Positions 11,110 to 21,419 of a DNA stretch of 64,000 nt are shown here, one piece after another. The DNA comes from Vreelandella azerica (GTDB lineage Bacteria > Pseudomonadota > Gammaproteobacteria > Pseudomonadales > Halomonadaceae): the NCBI RefSeq assembly GCF_013112225.1, contig NZ_JABFHI010000001.1, forward strand, positions 620,001-684,000, given 5' to 3'. The notes below the pieces were generated by a model. It was not told the origin of the DNA. It did not search any database and worked only from the letters and a program-made list of their open reading frames with translations. Within the stretch, counting starts at the first letter, position 1; the number at the start of each line of letters is the position of its first letter. Both the position numbers and the translations under genes were made by a program.

Positions 11110-11829
11110 ATGACTCCCGAACCGGCGTTTTTGCTGCACCGGCGCCCTTATCGCGAGACCAGTGCGCTGGTGGATCTGCTCACCCTCAATCATGGCCGGA
11201 TACGGGCCGTTGCACGGGGCGTACAGCGCCCCAGTGCCAAAGCCCGTCAGCGCTTACAGCCGTTTACGCCGCTGTTTGTTAACTGGCGGGGCGAGCGCGA
11301 GCTGAAAACCCTGGTGGTGATGGAATCCCGTGGGCATACTGCATTGCTGGTGGGAGAAGGCTTGCTGTGTGGGCTGTACGCCAATGAAATCGCCACCCGA
11401 CTGTTGCCGCTTGAACTGCCCAGCAGTGATGTTTTTGCGTTTTATACGGCTCTGCTTGAGGCTCTGCCGTTACCCGCTGAGCGCGGCCTGGCACTGCGCC
11501 GCTATGAATGGGCGCTGCTGGAAGCACTGGATGCCACGCCGCGCTTTACTACCCCTCAGGGAGAAGTGCTGGATACTCACCAGCGTTATCGGTTTGATGC
11601 GGCAAGCCGTGGGTTTTCGCCTGCTGAGCGCGGCCTGGAAGGGCGCACCCTGCGACACATTGAGCAGGGTGACTGGCATCAGCCAGCGCTGGCGCAGGCG
11701 TTGAAAATGGTCATGCGCGCAGCGCTGGCGCCCTTGTTGGGCACGCAGGAGCTGCGTTCCCGCCGTCTGATGCTGGACCTTGCCCAGCGGCGCCGACCCA
11801 ACCATGATGGCGTGGGGTCGACTCACTGA
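11110..11829 (+). CDS. recO: DNA repair protein RecO
   Basis: 239-residue recombination mediator of the RecFOR pathway that helps load RecA on SSB-coated DNA. The N-terminal OB-fold begins PAFLLHRRPYRETSALVDLL and continues RIRAVARGVQRPSAK, both typical of RecO. The helical C-terminal part is less conserved. Placement between era and pdxJ is the standard order. Confidence 0.92.
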   Translation: MTPEPAFLLHRRPYRETSALVDLLTLNHGRIRAVARGVQRPSAKARQRLQPFTPLFVNWRGERELKTLVVMESRGHTALLVGEGLLCGLYANEIATRLLPLELPSSDVFAFYTALLEALPLPAERGLALRRYEWALLEALDATPRFTTPQGEVLDTHQRYRFDAASRGFSPAERGLEGRTLRHIEQGDWHQPALAQALKMVMRAALAPLLGTQELRSRRLMLDLAQRRRPNHDGVGSTH

Positions 11830-11899
11830 TCGCTTATTATCAAGATCCTGTCATCACGTTTTATTACCAAGCTATCAAGTTTTCCCAGCTGGAGGCGTT

Positions 11900-12708
11900 A
11901 TGCATCCCCCCGTATTTTACTCGGCGTGAACATCGACCATATTGCCACCCTGCGCCAAGCCCGTGGCACCCGTTATCCAGACCCGGTTCAGGCAGCCTTG
12001 CTGGCTGAAGAGGCCGGAGCGGACGGCATCACCGTTCATCTGCGCGAAGACCGGCGCCATATCCAGCCGCGCGACGTACGCCTGCTGGCCGAAGTGCTTA
12101 ACACCCGTATGAACCTGGAAATGGCGGTGACCGAAGAAATGCTGGCGCTGGCGGAAGAGGTTCGTCCCGCCCACGTCTGTCTGGTGCCCGAAAAGCGCGA
12201 GGAGTTGACCACCGAAGGCGGCCTTGATGTGGTGGGTGGGTTTACGGCTATTGAAGCTGCCTGCCAGCGTCTGGCGGCGATAGGCTGTGACGTATCCTTG
12301 TTCATTGACCTTGAGCAGGCCCAGATCGATGCGGCGGTTCGTGCGGGCGCGCCGACCATTGAGCTGCATACCGGCGCCTTTGCCGAGGCACCGATTGGCA
12401 GCCAGGCCGCCGAAGCCGAGTACCACCGCCTGACCCAGGCAGCTCATATGGCTAACGAGGCCGGACTGGTCGTCAATGCCGGACACGGGCTCAACTATCA
12501 TAATTGTGAAATCATTGCCGCCATTCCGGGTATCAATGAGCTCAATATCGGCCATGCTATTATTGCCCGAGCAATGTTTGTGGGCCTCAAGGAGGCCGTG
12601 GTCGAGATGAAGCGATTGATTATTGCTGGCCAGGAAGCAGGCCTGATGGCGGCGCTGGACGCGCACGATCATGACCATGACGATCACCAGAGCTGCTGTG
12701 GGCATTAA
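11900..12708 (+). CDS. pdxJ: Pyridoxine 5'-phosphate synthase PdxJ (5' frameshift as read)
   Basis: Condenses 1-deoxyxylulose 5-phosphate with 3-amino-2-oxopropyl phosphate in vitamin B6 synthesis. The intact frame from GTG 11926 reads [20 protein letters not shown], but family members start several residues earlier. The ATG at 11900 sits after TGGAGGCG and would give [14 protein letters not shown] if the C run at 11906-11911 had seven bases instead of six. I therefore place the start at 11900 with one missing C. About 269 residues. The end has a His/Asp-rich tail ([16 protein letters not shown]) that might bind metal; its role is unknown. The last base overlaps the acpS start codon. Confidence 0.93.
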
Positions 12709-13117
12709 TGATTGTTGGCATAGGTTCTGATATCGCCCGGGTGGGGCGCTTTGAGCAGGCCATGGCACGCCACGGCGAGCGCTTTGCCCAGCGTATACTC
12801 GGCCCGGAGGAGCAGCAGGTGCTGGCCAGCCAAGCTCTAGCAGCCGGTTATCTTGCCAAGCGCTTTGCCGCCAAGGAGGCGTTTGTCAAAGCGCTTGGTT
12901 CCGGGCTGCGTCACGGCATTCAATGGGGGATATCCAGGTGCTTAACGATCACCTCGGCAAACCCTACCTGCAGCTCGATGGCCATGCCAAGGCATATGCC
13001 CAAAAACTCGAGGTAAGCGCCATGCATGTCAGCTTGAGTGATGAAGCCGACTACGCGCTGGCGTTTGTTATTCTTGAACGTTTTCCAGACGCTTACGCTC
13101 GTCAATCAGGCGTTTAA
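12708..13117 (+). CDS. acpS: Holo-[acyl-carrier-protein] synthase AcpS (frameshifted as read)
   Basis: Transfers 4'-phosphopantetheine from CoA to acyl carrier protein; essential for fatty acid synthesis. The N-terminus has [15 protein letters not shown], and the Mg2+ motif AKRFAAKEAFVKALG follows. The frame breaks in the G run 12925-12929. One added G joins HGIQWGD to IQVLNDHLGKPYLQLDGHA and ends in ALAFVILERF at 13117, about 136 residues. Its 3' end overlaps the 3' end of the convergent gacS gene by 50 bp. Since acpS is essential, the break is very likely a sequence error. Confidence 0.92.
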
Positions 13118-15770
13118 TCGACGCGTAAAGGTCGTTCAGCAACGGCTTGGCATCCTGCATTCCGCCGGTGCGAATTCGCGTTTCCAGGGTTTCAACCAGT
13201 AGTGCCAGCTCAGGGGCACCGCAATAGCGGCTGCTGCCATTCAGGTAGTGAACGGCATCGAGTAGCGCCTGCTCATCCTGCTCCTTCAATGCCTGAGTAA
13301 TGCTGCTCTGGGCATCGTTCAGAGTATCAATCAGTGCCAGCAGCTGTTGGCGTGCCGCTTCTTCGTTACCTTTGATCAATTGAGCGCCCAGTTCCAGATC
13401 TACAATCGGCAGGGTGTTGCGCTGGCGAGGTAAGGTCTCTGGCAATGCAGCGGCAGCAGGGTAAAGGTTAATACCCAGAAAACGCTGAATCAGCTGGCCG
13501 AGCTGGCGCTCATTTACTGGCTTGATTAATACGTCCTCCATACCTGCATCCAGCCACTGTTGGCGCTCCTGATGCAGCGCATGAGCGGTGACCGCAACGA
13601 TCGGACAGGAAATCCAGGGCCCGCCCAGACGGCGAATGGCCTGCAGGGTCTGAACGCCGTTCATATGCGGCATACGAATATCCATCAGAATCAGATCAAA
13701 AGCTGGTTCGGCCTCTCTGGCCAGCGTCAGAGCATGTGACCCGCTATCAGCAGTGCTCACTTGTATCGCTTCATGCTGAAGCATGGCCTGGAGCAATTCC
13801 CGATTGGAGGTGTTGTCGTCGACGACCAGCACGCTGCGCTGTTGAGGGGCAGCGTTATTTTCGATAACGGGCGGCGGTGTCATCGGGGCCTGGTTGAACA
13901 GCTGTTGTTGAATGGCATCTGCCAGTGCATCGCGGCCAACCGGTTTGCATAACAGCTGGCCGCCCTGGGGCATATGAAAGGTACTGGCATCAATATCCTG
14001 GCTGTTGGCCAGTATTAATGTGGGGCAAGGGGCTGATTGAATAATGGTCTGCAGCTTAGCGTGATAGGGCGAGCGGCAGTCTTCAAGGGTGACGCCCACC
14101 ACCAGTAGCCGGCATTGATCCAGAGCGGTAATCGGCATGACCTGACCGCCCCAGCGCTGAATCAGGTGTTCCAGCATGAAGCGCGTCGGTGTATGGCTTT
14201 CATGCAGGTATATGGCAGGGCTTGCCAGAGTGAGTTCATGGGGGCGGGGTTCGGCATTGTTTGCCAGCATGGACAGCGTGAACGAGAAAGTGGCGCCTTG
14301 CCCCTGGGCGCTTTCCACCTCGATATCGCCGCCCATGCGCTGAATCAGCTGGCGGCAAATATTCAACCCCAGGCCGCTACCACCAAACTCACGGCTGTGG
14401 CTGGGCTCGGCCTGGGTGAACGCTCTGAACAGCTGTTGCTGCTGGTTTTCACTCAAACCGATACCGGTGTCGGTAACGCTGATGCGCAGCACGGCGCGGT
14501 GGGTATCCTGTAACGCATCCACTGAATCATCCAGCATAACCCGCACAATCACATCACCCTGGTGGGTAAACTTGACGGCATTGCTGACCAGATTGCTGAG
14601 CACCTGACGGATACGCAGCGGATCGCCCTGAAGATGTGTAGGTACATCGTCATAGACCATGCCAAGAATCTGCAGCTGTTTGCGCTGTGCCTCCGGTGCG
14701 TGCAGGCCGATCACTTCCTCAACAAGCTTCACCATGTCAATATTGGTTTTTTCAAGCGTTAGCCGATTGGCTTCAAGCTTGGAAAAATCGAGGACGTCAT
14801 TGACCAGCATCAAGAGGTTGTCGCAGGCGCGATGCACGTGCTGTAGCCATTCCTGTTGGCGCTCTTCCAGTCTTGAACGCCCTAGCAAACGGCAAAAGCC
14901 GATAATACCGTTCAAGGGTGTGCGGATTTCATGGCTCATGTTGGCCAGGAACTCTGACTTCACCGCATTGGCGCGCAGGGCACTGCGATGGGCCAGATCA
15001 AGTTTGATATTCTGTTCTTCGATGGTTTCCATCGATTCCTGCAGTTCACTGGTCGCCTGTTCAATCTGGGCCTGCATATCCTGTTGGGCCCTTTGCATAT
15101 TGTCAGCCAGAGTGTTGATATTGTCGGCCAGCTCACGGTGTTCGGCAGTGGCGGGTGGGGTCAGTGCAAAACGGTAATCTCCCCGGGAAAGTCGGTAGAG
15201 TGCCTGGTTGGCTTCTTCCAGCGGATGGGCGACAAAGCGGCTCACGGTGAAGGCAATCAGGAACAGGCCAAGCCCCAGCACCATGCCACCCAGGCTGAAG
15301 ATCGCAATCCAGCGATATTGTTCAAGGCGCAGAATGCGGGTATCCATTTCTGCGCTGATCCAGCCAGGAGATGTGTCGTCTGCCTGTAGCGCGGGCAACG
15401 CTCTGGTCAGTTGCCAGATAGGCGCCTGATCATTTAGCCGGAAATCTTCTTCAGGTGCGTCAAGAGAGGTTGATAAGGGTGAGCGGCCCAGGGAAATCAG
15501 ATGGTTACCCTGATTGTCATACAGGATCATCGAGCGTAGCCCCAACTGCTCGAAAAAACGCCGTGCCACCTGATCAAGGGTGGCCGCATCGCTATCAGCC
15601 AGCGCCTGGGAAAGCAAAGGAGCGGCTACTTCACTGCTGTTTGACAGGCGCTCGTTCAGCAGGCGGTAGGATTTGTCATCATTGTGAACCACAAACAGCA
15701 ACGCCATAGCGGCGTAAACGACTAATGGAATACCCATTAATGTAACAAGAAGGCGGGTGCTCAAAGACAT
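13068..15770 (-). CDS. Hybrid sensor histidine kinase GacS/BarA type
   Basis: 900-residue membrane sensor, probably feeding a GacA/UvrY response regulator that controls Csr small RNAs. Membrane segments lie at about residues 5-28 and 154-178, around a periplasmic sensor region. A HAMP region follows to about 235 with a coiled coil. HisKA carries His280 (FLANMSHEIRTPLNG). The ATPase domain has N-box SNLVSNAVKF, DTGIGL and GGSGLGL. A degenerate receiver-like stretch (about 515-625) precedes a full receiver with Asp697 (LILMDIRMP) and Lys750. The C-terminal HPt domain carries His841 (VHYLNGSS). The domain order matches GacS/BarA. It is divergent from cysM and overlaps acpS tail to tail. Confidence 0.9.
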   Translation of the reverse strand: MSLSTRLLVTLMGIPLVVYAAMALLFVVHNDDKSYRLLNERLSNSSEVAAPLLSQALADSDAATLDQVARRFFEQLGLRSMILYDNQGNHLISLGRSPLSTSLDAPEEDFRLNDQAPIWQLTRALPALQADDTSPGWISAEMDTRILRLEQYRWIAIFSLGGMVLGLGLFLIAFTVSRFVAHPLEEANQALYRLSRGDYRFALTPPATAEHRELADNINTLADNMQRAQQDMQAQIEQATSELQESMETIEEQNIKLDLAHRSALRANAVKSEFLANMSHEIRTPLNGIIGFCRLLGRSRLEERQQEWLQHVHRACDNLLMLVNDVLDFSKLEANRLTLEKTNIDMVKLVEEVIGLHAPEAQRKQLQILGMVYDDVPTHLQGDPLRIRQVLSNLVSNAVKFTHQGDVIVRVMLDDSVDALQDTHRAVLRISVTDTGIGLSENQQQQLFRAFTQAEPSHSREFGGSGLGLNICRQLIQRMGGDIEVESAQGQGATFSFTLSMLANNAEPRPHELTLASPAIYLHESHTPTRFMLEHLIQRWGGQVMPITALDQCRLLVVGVTLEDCRSPYHAKLQTIIQSAPCPTLILANSQDIDASTFHMPQGGQLLCKPVGRDALADAIQQQLFNQAPMTPPPVIENNAAPQQRSVLVVDDNTSNRELLQAMLQHEAIQVSTADSGSHALTLAREAEPAFDLILMDIRMPHMNGVQTLQAIRRLGGPWISCPIVAVTAHALHQERQQWLDAGMEDVLIKPVNERQLGQLIQRFLGINLYPAAAALPETLPRQRNTLPIVDLELGAQLIKGNEEAARQQLLALIDTLNDAQSSITQALKEQDEQALLDAVHYLNGSSRYCGAPELALLVETLETRIRTGGMQDAKPLLNDLYASIKRLIDERKRLENVQE

Positions 15771-15858
15771 GAAAAGCGCTCAGTAATTCAGTGTGGTTAC
15801 CTGTCCAGCCCAGGCTCGCACCGATATAATGCCGCATAACGGTCAAGATAAGGAATGC

Positions 15859-16757
15859 ATGATGGATTATCCCACGCTAGAAGATGTGGTCGGCAATACG
15901 CCACTGGTTCGCCTCAAGCGTATCACGGCGGGGCGTAACAATACGCTACTTGGCAAGCTTGAGGGCAACAACCCGGCAGGCTCTGTCAAGGATCGTCCGG
16001 CGCTGTCCATGCTGGTTGAAGCAGAAGCCCGTGGAGAAATTCAGCCCGGTGATACCTTGATCGAGGCAACCTCAGGCAATACGGGAATCGCTCTGGCCAT
16101 GGCAGCCGCCCTCAAAGGTTACAAGATGGTGCTGGTGATGCCGGAAAATGCCTCTGCCGAGCGCAAGCAGGCCATGGCTGCCTATGGTGCCAAACTGATT
16201 TCGGCCTCCCAGTCAGGCGGAATGGAAGAAGCTCGGGACATCGCTAATGCGATGATTTCCCGCGGCGAGGGTAAGCGCTTGGATCAGTTCGCGAACCCGG
16301 ATAACCCTCTGGCCCATTATCGCACTACAGGCCCGGAAATATGGCGCCAGACGGGGGCGAAGTGACGCATTTTGTCAGCTCCATGGGCACCACCGGCACC
16401 ATCATGGGGGTATCGCGCTTTCTCAAGGAGCAAAACCCCAATATCCAGATTGTCGGTTTGCAACCAGCGGACGGGGCCAGTATTCCGGGTATCCGCCGCT
16501 GGCCAGAAGCCTATTTACCGAGTATTTTTGAACCGCCACGGGTGGATATCACTCTGGATATCAGTCAGCAGGAAGCGGAAGAACACATGCGCCGCCTGGC
16601 CAGGGAAGAAGGCATTCTCGCCGGTGTGTCTGCTGGTGGCGGCCTGGCAGGTGCCCTGCGCATTGCCGAGCAGAGTGAAAACGCGGTGATCGCCTTTATT
16701 GTTTGTGACCGTGGTGACCGCTATCTTTCCACTGGCCTCTTTGCGCCGGAGCTATAA
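15859..16757 (+). CDS. cysM: Cysteine synthase B (frameshifted as read)
   Basis: Pyridoxal-phosphate enzyme making cysteine from O-acetylserine and sulfide or thiosulfate. The ATG at 15859 follows AAGGAATGC. The PLP lysine is in GNNPAGSVKDRPALSM and the substrate loop is EATSGNTGIALA. CysM-like features are LLGKLEGNNPAGS and GLQPADGASIPGIRRWP. The frame breaks in the G run 16353-16357; one added G joins IWRQTGGE to VTHFVSSMGTTGTIMG. Repaired length is about 299 residues. Its final bases overlap the first base of rlmD. Confidence 0.92.
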
Positions 16758-18173
16758 TGGCAATGCTCGGTAAACGTCGTCCCGCCAGGCCTGCATCGGG
16801 AAAGTCGGGGCTGGCGCGCCAGGAAAAATCTCACACCGCCAAGGTGGAAAGCGATGACAGCCGCTTGATTATCGAACGCCTCGCCCATGATGGCCGAGGC
16901 GTAGCGCACTGGCCTTCAGGCAAGGCCGTGTTTGTGGATCAGGCTTTGCCGGGAGAAAGCGTCGACGTCGCGATACATTGCACCCGTAAACGTTTTGACG
17001 AAGCCCATGTGCGTGAACTTCATGACCCATCATCCCAGCGGGTGACACCGCCCTGTGCCCATTTCGGGCAGTGTGGCGGCTGTGATTTACAGCATATGGC
17101 GCTTGCCGCCCAGCGCGAGCACAAACGTCATGTAGTGGCTGAGTTGTTGGCGCGCCAGGGGCTTGAATGGACGGGCGAAACAGGCTGCCTGGCCACTGAC
17201 CAAACTGCCTACCGTCGGCGCGCCCGGTTGGGCGTCAACGTGGATCGCGACGGCCATGTGCTGATGGGGTTTCGTGCCCAGCGTAGCCATCGCCTAGTAG
17301 ATGTTGAACACTGCCATGTGCTGGTGCCCGCATTGCAAACACTGCTGGCGCCGTTACGAACGCTTTTGAACAGCCTGGACGCTCCCAGAGACGTGGGCCA
17401 CATTGAACTGCTGGCAACGCCAGCGCAATGCGTGGTGATAGTCCGCCAGTTGAACGCACGGCCAGCCGATGAGCAGCGTTGGCAGGCCTTTGCTGAAGAG
17501 CATCAACTGGCGCTGGGCATGCTCGTCGGGCGGGAAAAATTGCTACTCGGGGCGTAAAGATGCACTGGCATGGTGCGGAGCCGACGCTGGTAGACCTCCT
17601 GACCTTGCCGACAACGGGGGCTTTGGCGTTGTCGTTTGCGGCGGGCGATTTTATTCAGGTCAATGCAGACGTCAACCAGCGCATGGTGGCGCAGGTAATC
17701 GAATGGCTGGCGCCGGTTGAAAGTGAACAAATACTGGACTTGTTTGCCGGTATTGGTAACTTTAGTTTACCGGTTGCCATGTCGGGTGCCAGTGTGCACG
17801 CCGTGGAAGGTAACTCTGCCATGGTGGCACGCATTGCAGCGAATGCCCGTCACCATCAGTTGCCGGTCAGCGGCCAGCAGGCGGATCTGAACGACGCGGG
17901 CAGTGTTGCTGAATTGCTTGAAACGCTGCGCCCGGATGCAGTGATTCTCGACCCGCCGCGCAATGGCGCTGAAACGGTCTGTCAGGCGCTCGGTAAGTTG
18001 GCCGCGCGGGCGAGCAGCGGCCAAGGGTGGCGTATATTTCCTGCGATCCGGCGACCCTGGCGCGAGATACGGCACACCTTGTGCATGGCGGTTATCGCAT
18101 CAAACAGGTCGCGGTGGCCGATATGTTTGTACACACGGCCCATATGGAAACCGTGATGCTGCTGGAAGTCTAG
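16757..18173 (+). CDS. rlmD: 23S rRNA (uracil-1939-C5)-methyltransferase RlmD (two or more frameshifts as read)
   Basis: Fe-S and SAM-dependent methyltransferase modifying U1939 of 23S rRNA. After a basic N-terminus and a TRAM-like region (residues about 30-90), the cluster cysteines appear as C-x5-C-x2-C (PPCAHFGQCGGCDLQ) with a later HCHVL. The SAM motif is LDLFAGIGNFSLP and the catalytic region is ILDPPRNGAE. The frame is lost near 17545-17575 and again near 17990-18030. The last part (RVAYISCDPATLARDT ... MFVHTAHMETVMLLEV) reads cleanly to the TAG at 18171-18173 in a third frame. Repaired length is about 470 residues. Confidence 0.9.
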
Positions 18174-18243
18174 ATCGTTCAGTCAGCTCCAATTCAAGAC
18201 GCATCGTCATTGACGGTGGCCTGGATAAAGGTGAGTAAACAAG

Positions 18244-20517
18244 ATGGTCAAAGTGCGTGAAGACCAGCCGCTCACCTCGAGCGGAAACGTAGATATTCAG
18301 CAATGGCTGGCACGTCTGCAAGAGGATGTACGGTTGCGTGACCCTGACCGGTTAGCGCAGGCCTGCGAGTGGGCCCAGAGGCTGGAAAGCGAGGCACCTG
18401 ATACCCATAGAGTGCGCTCAGGGCCAGGATCGAGTTTCCGGATGGGGCTGGAAATGGCCGATATCCTGGGTGAACTCAAGCTTGATCAGACGGCGCTTGA
18501 AGCCGCCGTTCTGTATCGTTCGGTGCGTGAAGCGCTGATTACCCTGGAAGCCGTTGAAAAGCGCTTCGGCAGCGAGGTTGCCGGTCTGATTGATGGTGTG
18601 CTGCAGATGGCAGCCATCAGTCAGCCTTATACGCCCAATAACACCATGAATCAGCACAATCAGCAGGAAAACCTGCGCAAGATGTTGGTCAATATGGTCG
18701 ATGATGTGCGTGTGGCGCTGATCAAGATTGCCGAACGCACCTGCGCATTGCGCCAGGTCAAGGACGCGCCGCTGGAAAAAGCCTGCAGGTTGCCCGGGAA
18801 GTCTCGGACATTTATGCCCCCTGGCGCATCGTCTGGGTATTGGGCAGATCAAGTGGGAGCTGGAAGATCTGTCGTTTCGCTACCTTCATGAAGACGATTA
18901 CAAGGCGATTGCCAAGCTGCTCGCCGAAAAGCGCCTTGATCGTGACCGCTATATCACCGAGGTGATGGATACCCTCAAGCAGCTGATGGAAGCCCAGCAT
19001 ATCCATCACTATGATGTCAGCGGTCGTGCCAAGCATATCTATTCGATCTGGCGCAAGATGCAGCGTAAGAAGATCGATTTTTCCCAGGTTCATGATATTC
19101 GTGCGGTGCGCATCCTGGTGCCTGAAGTGACCGACTGCTACACCGTGTTGGGGATTGTGCATTCACGCTGGCATCACGTGCCTAACGAGTTTGACGATTA
19201 TATTGCCAACCCCAAGAAGAACGGCTATCAGTCACTGCATACGGCGGTATTCGGCCCGGAGAGCAAGGTGCTGGAAATCCAGATTCGCACCTTTGCTATG
19301 CATGACGAAGCCGAACTGGGGGTCTGCGCTCATTGGCGCTACAAGGGCCACGATACCAACGCTAAAAGCCGCAGCTATGAAGAGAAAATTGCCTGGCTGC
19401 GTCAGGTGCTTGAGTGGCAAGACGAAGTGGGCGACTTCAGCGACCTGCGCGAGGGGCTCAGCAGCGATGTTGCCCCTGACCGCATCTATGTTTTCACTCC
19501 GGATGGCCACGTCATTGACCTGCCGCGTATCGCCACGCCTATCGACTTTGCTTATCGGGTGCATACCGAGATTGGCCACCGCTGCCGGGGCGCCAAGGTC
19601 AATGGGCGGATTGTCCCGCTGACCTACACGCTCAAGACCGGTCAACAGGTCGAGATTCTGACCGCCAGCAAGGGCGGGCCGAGCCGCGACTGGCTGAACC
19701 CGAACCTCGGCTATGTGCGTACTTCCCGGGCGCGGGCCAAGATCCAGGCCTGGTTCAAGTATCAGGCCCGCGATCAGAATGTTGAGGAAGGCCGTGCCCT
19801 GTTTGAGCGTGAAATGCGCCGCCTGGATGTGGAAGGTCTTGATCTCAAGCCGCTGGCAAAAGCGGTTAACTACGTATCAGCAGAGGATATGTACGCGGCC
19901 CTTGGCGCCGGTGACCTGCGGATTGGTCAGGTACTTCACCAGGCCCAGCAGCTGTTTGGTGAACACGACGACCAGGAACAGCTTGACCGCCTGTTGGCCA
20001 AACCCCGCCGCCAGCCGAGTAAGGCCAACAAGAGCAATATCACCGTGCTGGGGGTAGGTAATCTCAAGACCAGTATGGCCAATTGTTGCAGCCCGGTGCC
20101 CAATGAGCCGATCGTCGGCTTCATCACCCAGGGGCGTGGCGTCACCGTGCACCGTCAGATTGCCCGAACATTCTGCAGTTACGGGTCGACGAACCCCAGC
20201 GCATCATTGAAGTGGAATGGGGTGAGCAGGCGCAGACCCGCTATCCGGTCACCATTGAAATCCAGGCCTGGGATCGCTCCGGCTTGCTGCGCGATGTGAC
20301 TGGCCTTCTGGGCAATGAAAAGGTCAACGTACTGGCGGTGAATACTCTGACCGATACCGATGAAGGTATTGCCCGGCTGCGTATCATCCTTGAGGTGGAA
20401 GGGCTTGAAGCCCTGGGCCGCTTGTTCTCGCGTATTCAGCAGCTGCCAAATGTCACCGAAGTGCGCCGCTTGCGCGATGCCAACCCTAGCAAGTCTTCCC
20501 GCCTGGGAGGTGTCTGA
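18244..20517 (+). CDS. relA: GTP pyrophosphokinase RelA (three frameshifts as read)
   Basis: Ribosome-associated (p)ppGpp synthetase of the stringent response, about 758 residues once repaired. The N-terminal HD-like domain lacks the hydrolase His-Asp residues (AVLYRSVREALITLE). The synthetase domain has HDIRAVRILVPE, the EFDDYIANPKKNGYQSLHT segment with the acidic EFDD motif typical of monofunctional RelA, and EIQIRT. TGS (DRIYVFTPDGHVIDLP), zinc-finger (NCCSPVPNEPIVGFIT) and ACT (WDRSGLLRDVTGLLGN) domains follow. Indels: about 18776-18784, the C run 18817-18821 (restores IYAPLAHRLGIGQ), and about 20157-20159 (restores HRQDCPNILQLRV). The stop abuts the mazG ATG. Confidence 0.93.
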
Positions 20518-21387
20518 ATGCGCTATCAACTGGAAGACCTGTTGACCCTGATGGCAGTGTTGCGGGACGCCGAGCAAGGTTGCCCCTGGGATATCAAGCA
20601 GGATTGGGACAGCATCATTCCCCACACCCTGGAAGAAGCCTATGAAGTGGCCGATGCGATCGAACGGCGTGCCTTCGATGAGCTACCCGGTGAACTGGGA
20701 GACCTGCTGTTTCAGGTGGTGTATTACGCCCAGTTCGGGGCTGAGGAAAAGCGTTTCGATTTCCATACGGTGGTCGATACGCTGACCGCCAAGATGCTGC
20801 GTCGTCACCCACATGTGTTTCCCGACGGTACCCTGGCATCTCGCCGCCCACCGGGGGTTAGCGCTGAAGACGTTCAGACCCGGCAGGTCAATTCTCGCTG
20901 GGAAGCGCTCAAGGCCGAGGAAAGAGCCGACAGGGCCGAGCAGCCACCGTCGGTGCTTGATGACGTGCCGCGAACACTGCCGGCGCTGAGCCGTGCCAAC
21001 AAGCTGACCAAACGGGCTGCCCGGGTCGGGTTTGACTGGCCCGACAGCCGAGGTGTGCTGGCCAAGATACGTGAGGAATTGGCCGAAGTGGAGGAAGCGC
21101 TTGAGGCCGGTGATGAGGCGCATGTCCGTGAAGAAGTCGGGGATCTGCTGTTTGCCGTCACCAATCTGGCACGCACGTTAAAGGCTGACCCGGAGCAGTG
21201 CCTGCGCGCTACTAATGGCAAATTTGAACGCCGCTTTCGTTATGTCGAGGAAGCCCTTGCAGCCGCTGGGCAGCCACTGGCCGAGGCCTCGCTGGATGAC
21301 ATGGAGACCCATTGGCAGACTGCCAAGGCAAAGGAAAAGGCAGCATGCAAGATACAGGCGTTTGACAATGATTCTCAAAAAACCTAA
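20518..21387 (+). CDS. mazG: Nucleoside triphosphate pyrophosphohydrolase MazG
   Basis: 289-residue all-alpha NTP-PPase that hydrolyses NTPs and may lower (p)ppGpp by limiting nucleotides. The two MazG repeats are each marked by an EExxE...ExxD metal motif: LEEAYEVADAIERR with GELGDLLFQV, and REELAEVEEALEAG with EEVGDLLFAV. It begins immediately after the relA stop, so the two are co-transcribed, a common pairing. Confidence 0.94.
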   Translation: MRYQLEDLLTLMAVLRDAEQGCPWDIKQDWDSIIPHTLEEAYEVADAIERRAFDELPGELGDLLFQVVYYAQFGAEEKRFDFHTVVDTLTAKMLRRHPHVFPDGTLASRRPPGVSAEDVQTRQVNSRWEALKAEERADRAEQPPSVLDDVPRTLPALSRANKLTKRAARVGFDWPDSRGVLAKIREELAEVEEALEAGDEAHVREEVGDLLFAVTNLARTLKADPEQCLRATNGKFERRFRYVEEALAAAGQPLAEASLDDMETHWQTAKAKEKAACKIQAFDNDSQKT

Positions 21388-21419
21388 CGACCCATGCGAT
21401 CCCGCCAGGAGGCCACGCC

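Noticed and set aside
13170-13260. Loss of HPt function in GacS because the usual HxLKG is HYLNG
   Set aside because: The phosphorylatable His841 is retained, and BarA/GacS HPt domains vary at the Lys position, so loss of function is not supported.
13068-15770. Long opposite-strand reading frames inside gacS (such as 14115-14513 and 14659-15177)
   Set aside because: They lie antisense to a complete, motif-rich kinase gene and show no domain; these are codon-bias shadows.
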